This document shows positions 38,822 to 39,510 of a DNA stretch of 39,510 bases, in pieces. Source of the DNA: Bradyrhizobium sp. (GTDB lineage: Bacteria; Pseudomonadota; Alphaproteobacteria; Rhizobiales; Xanthobacteraceae); the NCBI RefSeq assembly GCF_016213215.1, contig NZ_JACRAW010000066.1, positions 1 through 39,510 of the forward strand, in the 5' to 3' direction. A program made the translations under genes and the position numbers. A model generated the notes under the pieces. The model made no database searches. It was not told where the DNA came from and worked only from the letters and a program-made list of their open reading frames with translations. Numbering within the stretch: position 1 is the first letter of the stretch; every line of letters starts with the position of its first letter.

Positions 38822-39510
38822 TCAGAAGTCCATGCCGCCCATGCCGCCGCCCGGGGGCATACCGCCGCCGGCCGGAGCGTTCTTCTTCGGCAGCTCGGCG
38901 ACCATCGCCTCGGTGGTGATCAGGAGAGCCGCCACGGAAGCCGCGTTCTGGATCGCCGTGCGCACCACCTTGGTCGGGTCGATGATGCCCTTGGTGACGA
39001 GATTGCCGTACTCGCCGTTCTGCGAGTCGAAGCCGTAGGCGTACTGGTCCTTCTCCAGGATCTTGCCGACAATGACCGAGCCGTCTTCGCCGGCGTTGAT
39101 GGCGATCTGGCGGGCCGGTGCGGACAGCGCCTTGCGCACGATCTCGACGCCGGTCTTCTGGTCGTCGTTCTGGGTGCGCACGTTCTTCAGTCTTTCGGTG
39201 GCACGGAGCAGGGCGACGCCGCCGCCCGGCAGGATGCCTTCCTCGACCGCGGCGCGGGTCGCATGCATCGCGTCATCAACGCGGTCCTTGCGCTCCTTGA
39301 CCTCGACCTCGGTCGCGCCGCCGACGCGGATCACCGCGACGCCGCCCGCGAGCTTGGCGAGACGCTCCTGCAGCTTCTCGCGGTCGTAGTCCGAGGTGGT
39401 TTCCTCGATCTGCGCCTTGATCTGCGTGACGCGGGCTTCGATGTCGGCCTTCTTGCCGGCGCCATTGACGATGGTGGTGTTCTCCTTGTCGATCATCACC
39501 TTCTTGGCGC
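38822..39510 (-). CDS. groEL: Chaperonin GroEL, C-terminal part (5' end beyond window)
   Basis: About 229 codons of GroEL are visible on the minus strand, cut by the right edge. Diagnostic parts are [96 protein letters not shown] and the glycine/methionine tail [15 protein letters not shown]. It covers the end of the apical domain, the second intermediate segment and the second equatorial segment. The cpn10 partner (groES) would lie upstream, beyond the window. Rhizobia often have several groEL copies; which one this is cannot be told. Confidence 0.97.
   Translation of the reverse strand, partial: AKKVMIDKENTTIVNGAGKKADIEARVTQIKAQIEETTSDYDREKLQERLAKLAGGVAVIRVGGATEVEVKERKDRVDDAMHATRAAVEEGILPGGGVALLRATERLKNVRTQNDDQKTGVEIVRKALSAPARQIAINAGEDGSVIVGKILEKDQYAYGFDSQNGEYGNLVTKGIIDPTKVVRTAIQNAASVAALLITTEAMVAELPKKNAPAGGGMPPGGGMGGMDF

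Noticed and set aside
1..39510. tRNA, rRNA and riboswitch search by eye
   Set aside because: No cloverleaf, rRNA segment or known aptamer core was recognised; a covariance-model scan would be needed to exclude small RNAs.

Overview
The window is a high-GC chromosomal segment from an alphaproteobacterium, most likely Bradyrhizobium or a close relative in the Nitrobacteraceae. This is inferred from the gene content (two branched-chain amino acid type ABC loci, aerobic CO dehydrogenase accessory genes, pcaD, DUF2778 and DUF4189 proteins), the codon use, and palindromic intergenic repeats ending in GGAATGAC. No database search was possible, so every name rests on motifs, family knowledge and context.

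Layout. (1) 1-2070, minus: 3' part of a liv transporter locus (livM cut by the edge, livH). (2) 2342-3183, plus: a 38-residue Gln/Pro-rich ORF with a strong terminator, then a small membrane protein. (3) 3241-4023, minus: pcaD, divergent from (4) a cox-type locus at 4349-11156: coxG, coxS, coxM, coxD, coxE, two half-size XdhC genes and a MoeA-like/MobA-like fusion. The catalytic gene coxL is not there; coxS is followed after 32 bp by coxM. (5) 11157-11345: a REP palindrome and a frameshifted remnant of a REP-associated tyrosine transposase. (6) 11346-15753: an AT-richer island carrying an AAA+ ATPase and a subtilisin-like protease that overlap by 8 bp. They match the IetA/IetS toxin-antitoxin and anti-phage pair in architecture, and three regularly spaced GCAACA repeats precede them. 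(7) 15754-20751, minus: a complete second liv-type operon (binding protein, livH, livM, livG, livF), whose LivF has Arg in place of the Walker A Lys. (8) 20970-23349, plus: a DUF4189 secreted protein, a DUF2000 protein and a GH4 glycosidase. (9) 23439-28370, plus: TetR regulator, HlyD-like lipoprotein, ABC ATPase, ABC-2 permease and a class III adenylate cyclase, with a palindromic operator inside the promoter. (10) 28486-30805: phzF-like isomerase, then DUF488 and DUF72 on the minus strand. (11) 31034-35523, plus: small membrane protein, GT2-GtrA fusion, GT39 transferase, DUF2778 protein. (12) 35590-38502: isochorismatase-family hydrolase divergent from a LysR regulator, then a signal peptidase I with an N-terminal membrane domain, preceded by a coupled 34-codon ORF. 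(13) 38767-39510, minus: groEL 3' end and its terminator.

Functionally, most of the window is transport and oxidative metabolism. The main accessory element is the IetAS-like pair beside REP/RAYT debris. The most unexpected core-metabolic feature is the cox operon without its large subunit. The individual oddities (the LivF Arg, the 34-codon coupled ORF, the iteron-like repeats before ietA) can each be tested by simple comparative searches.
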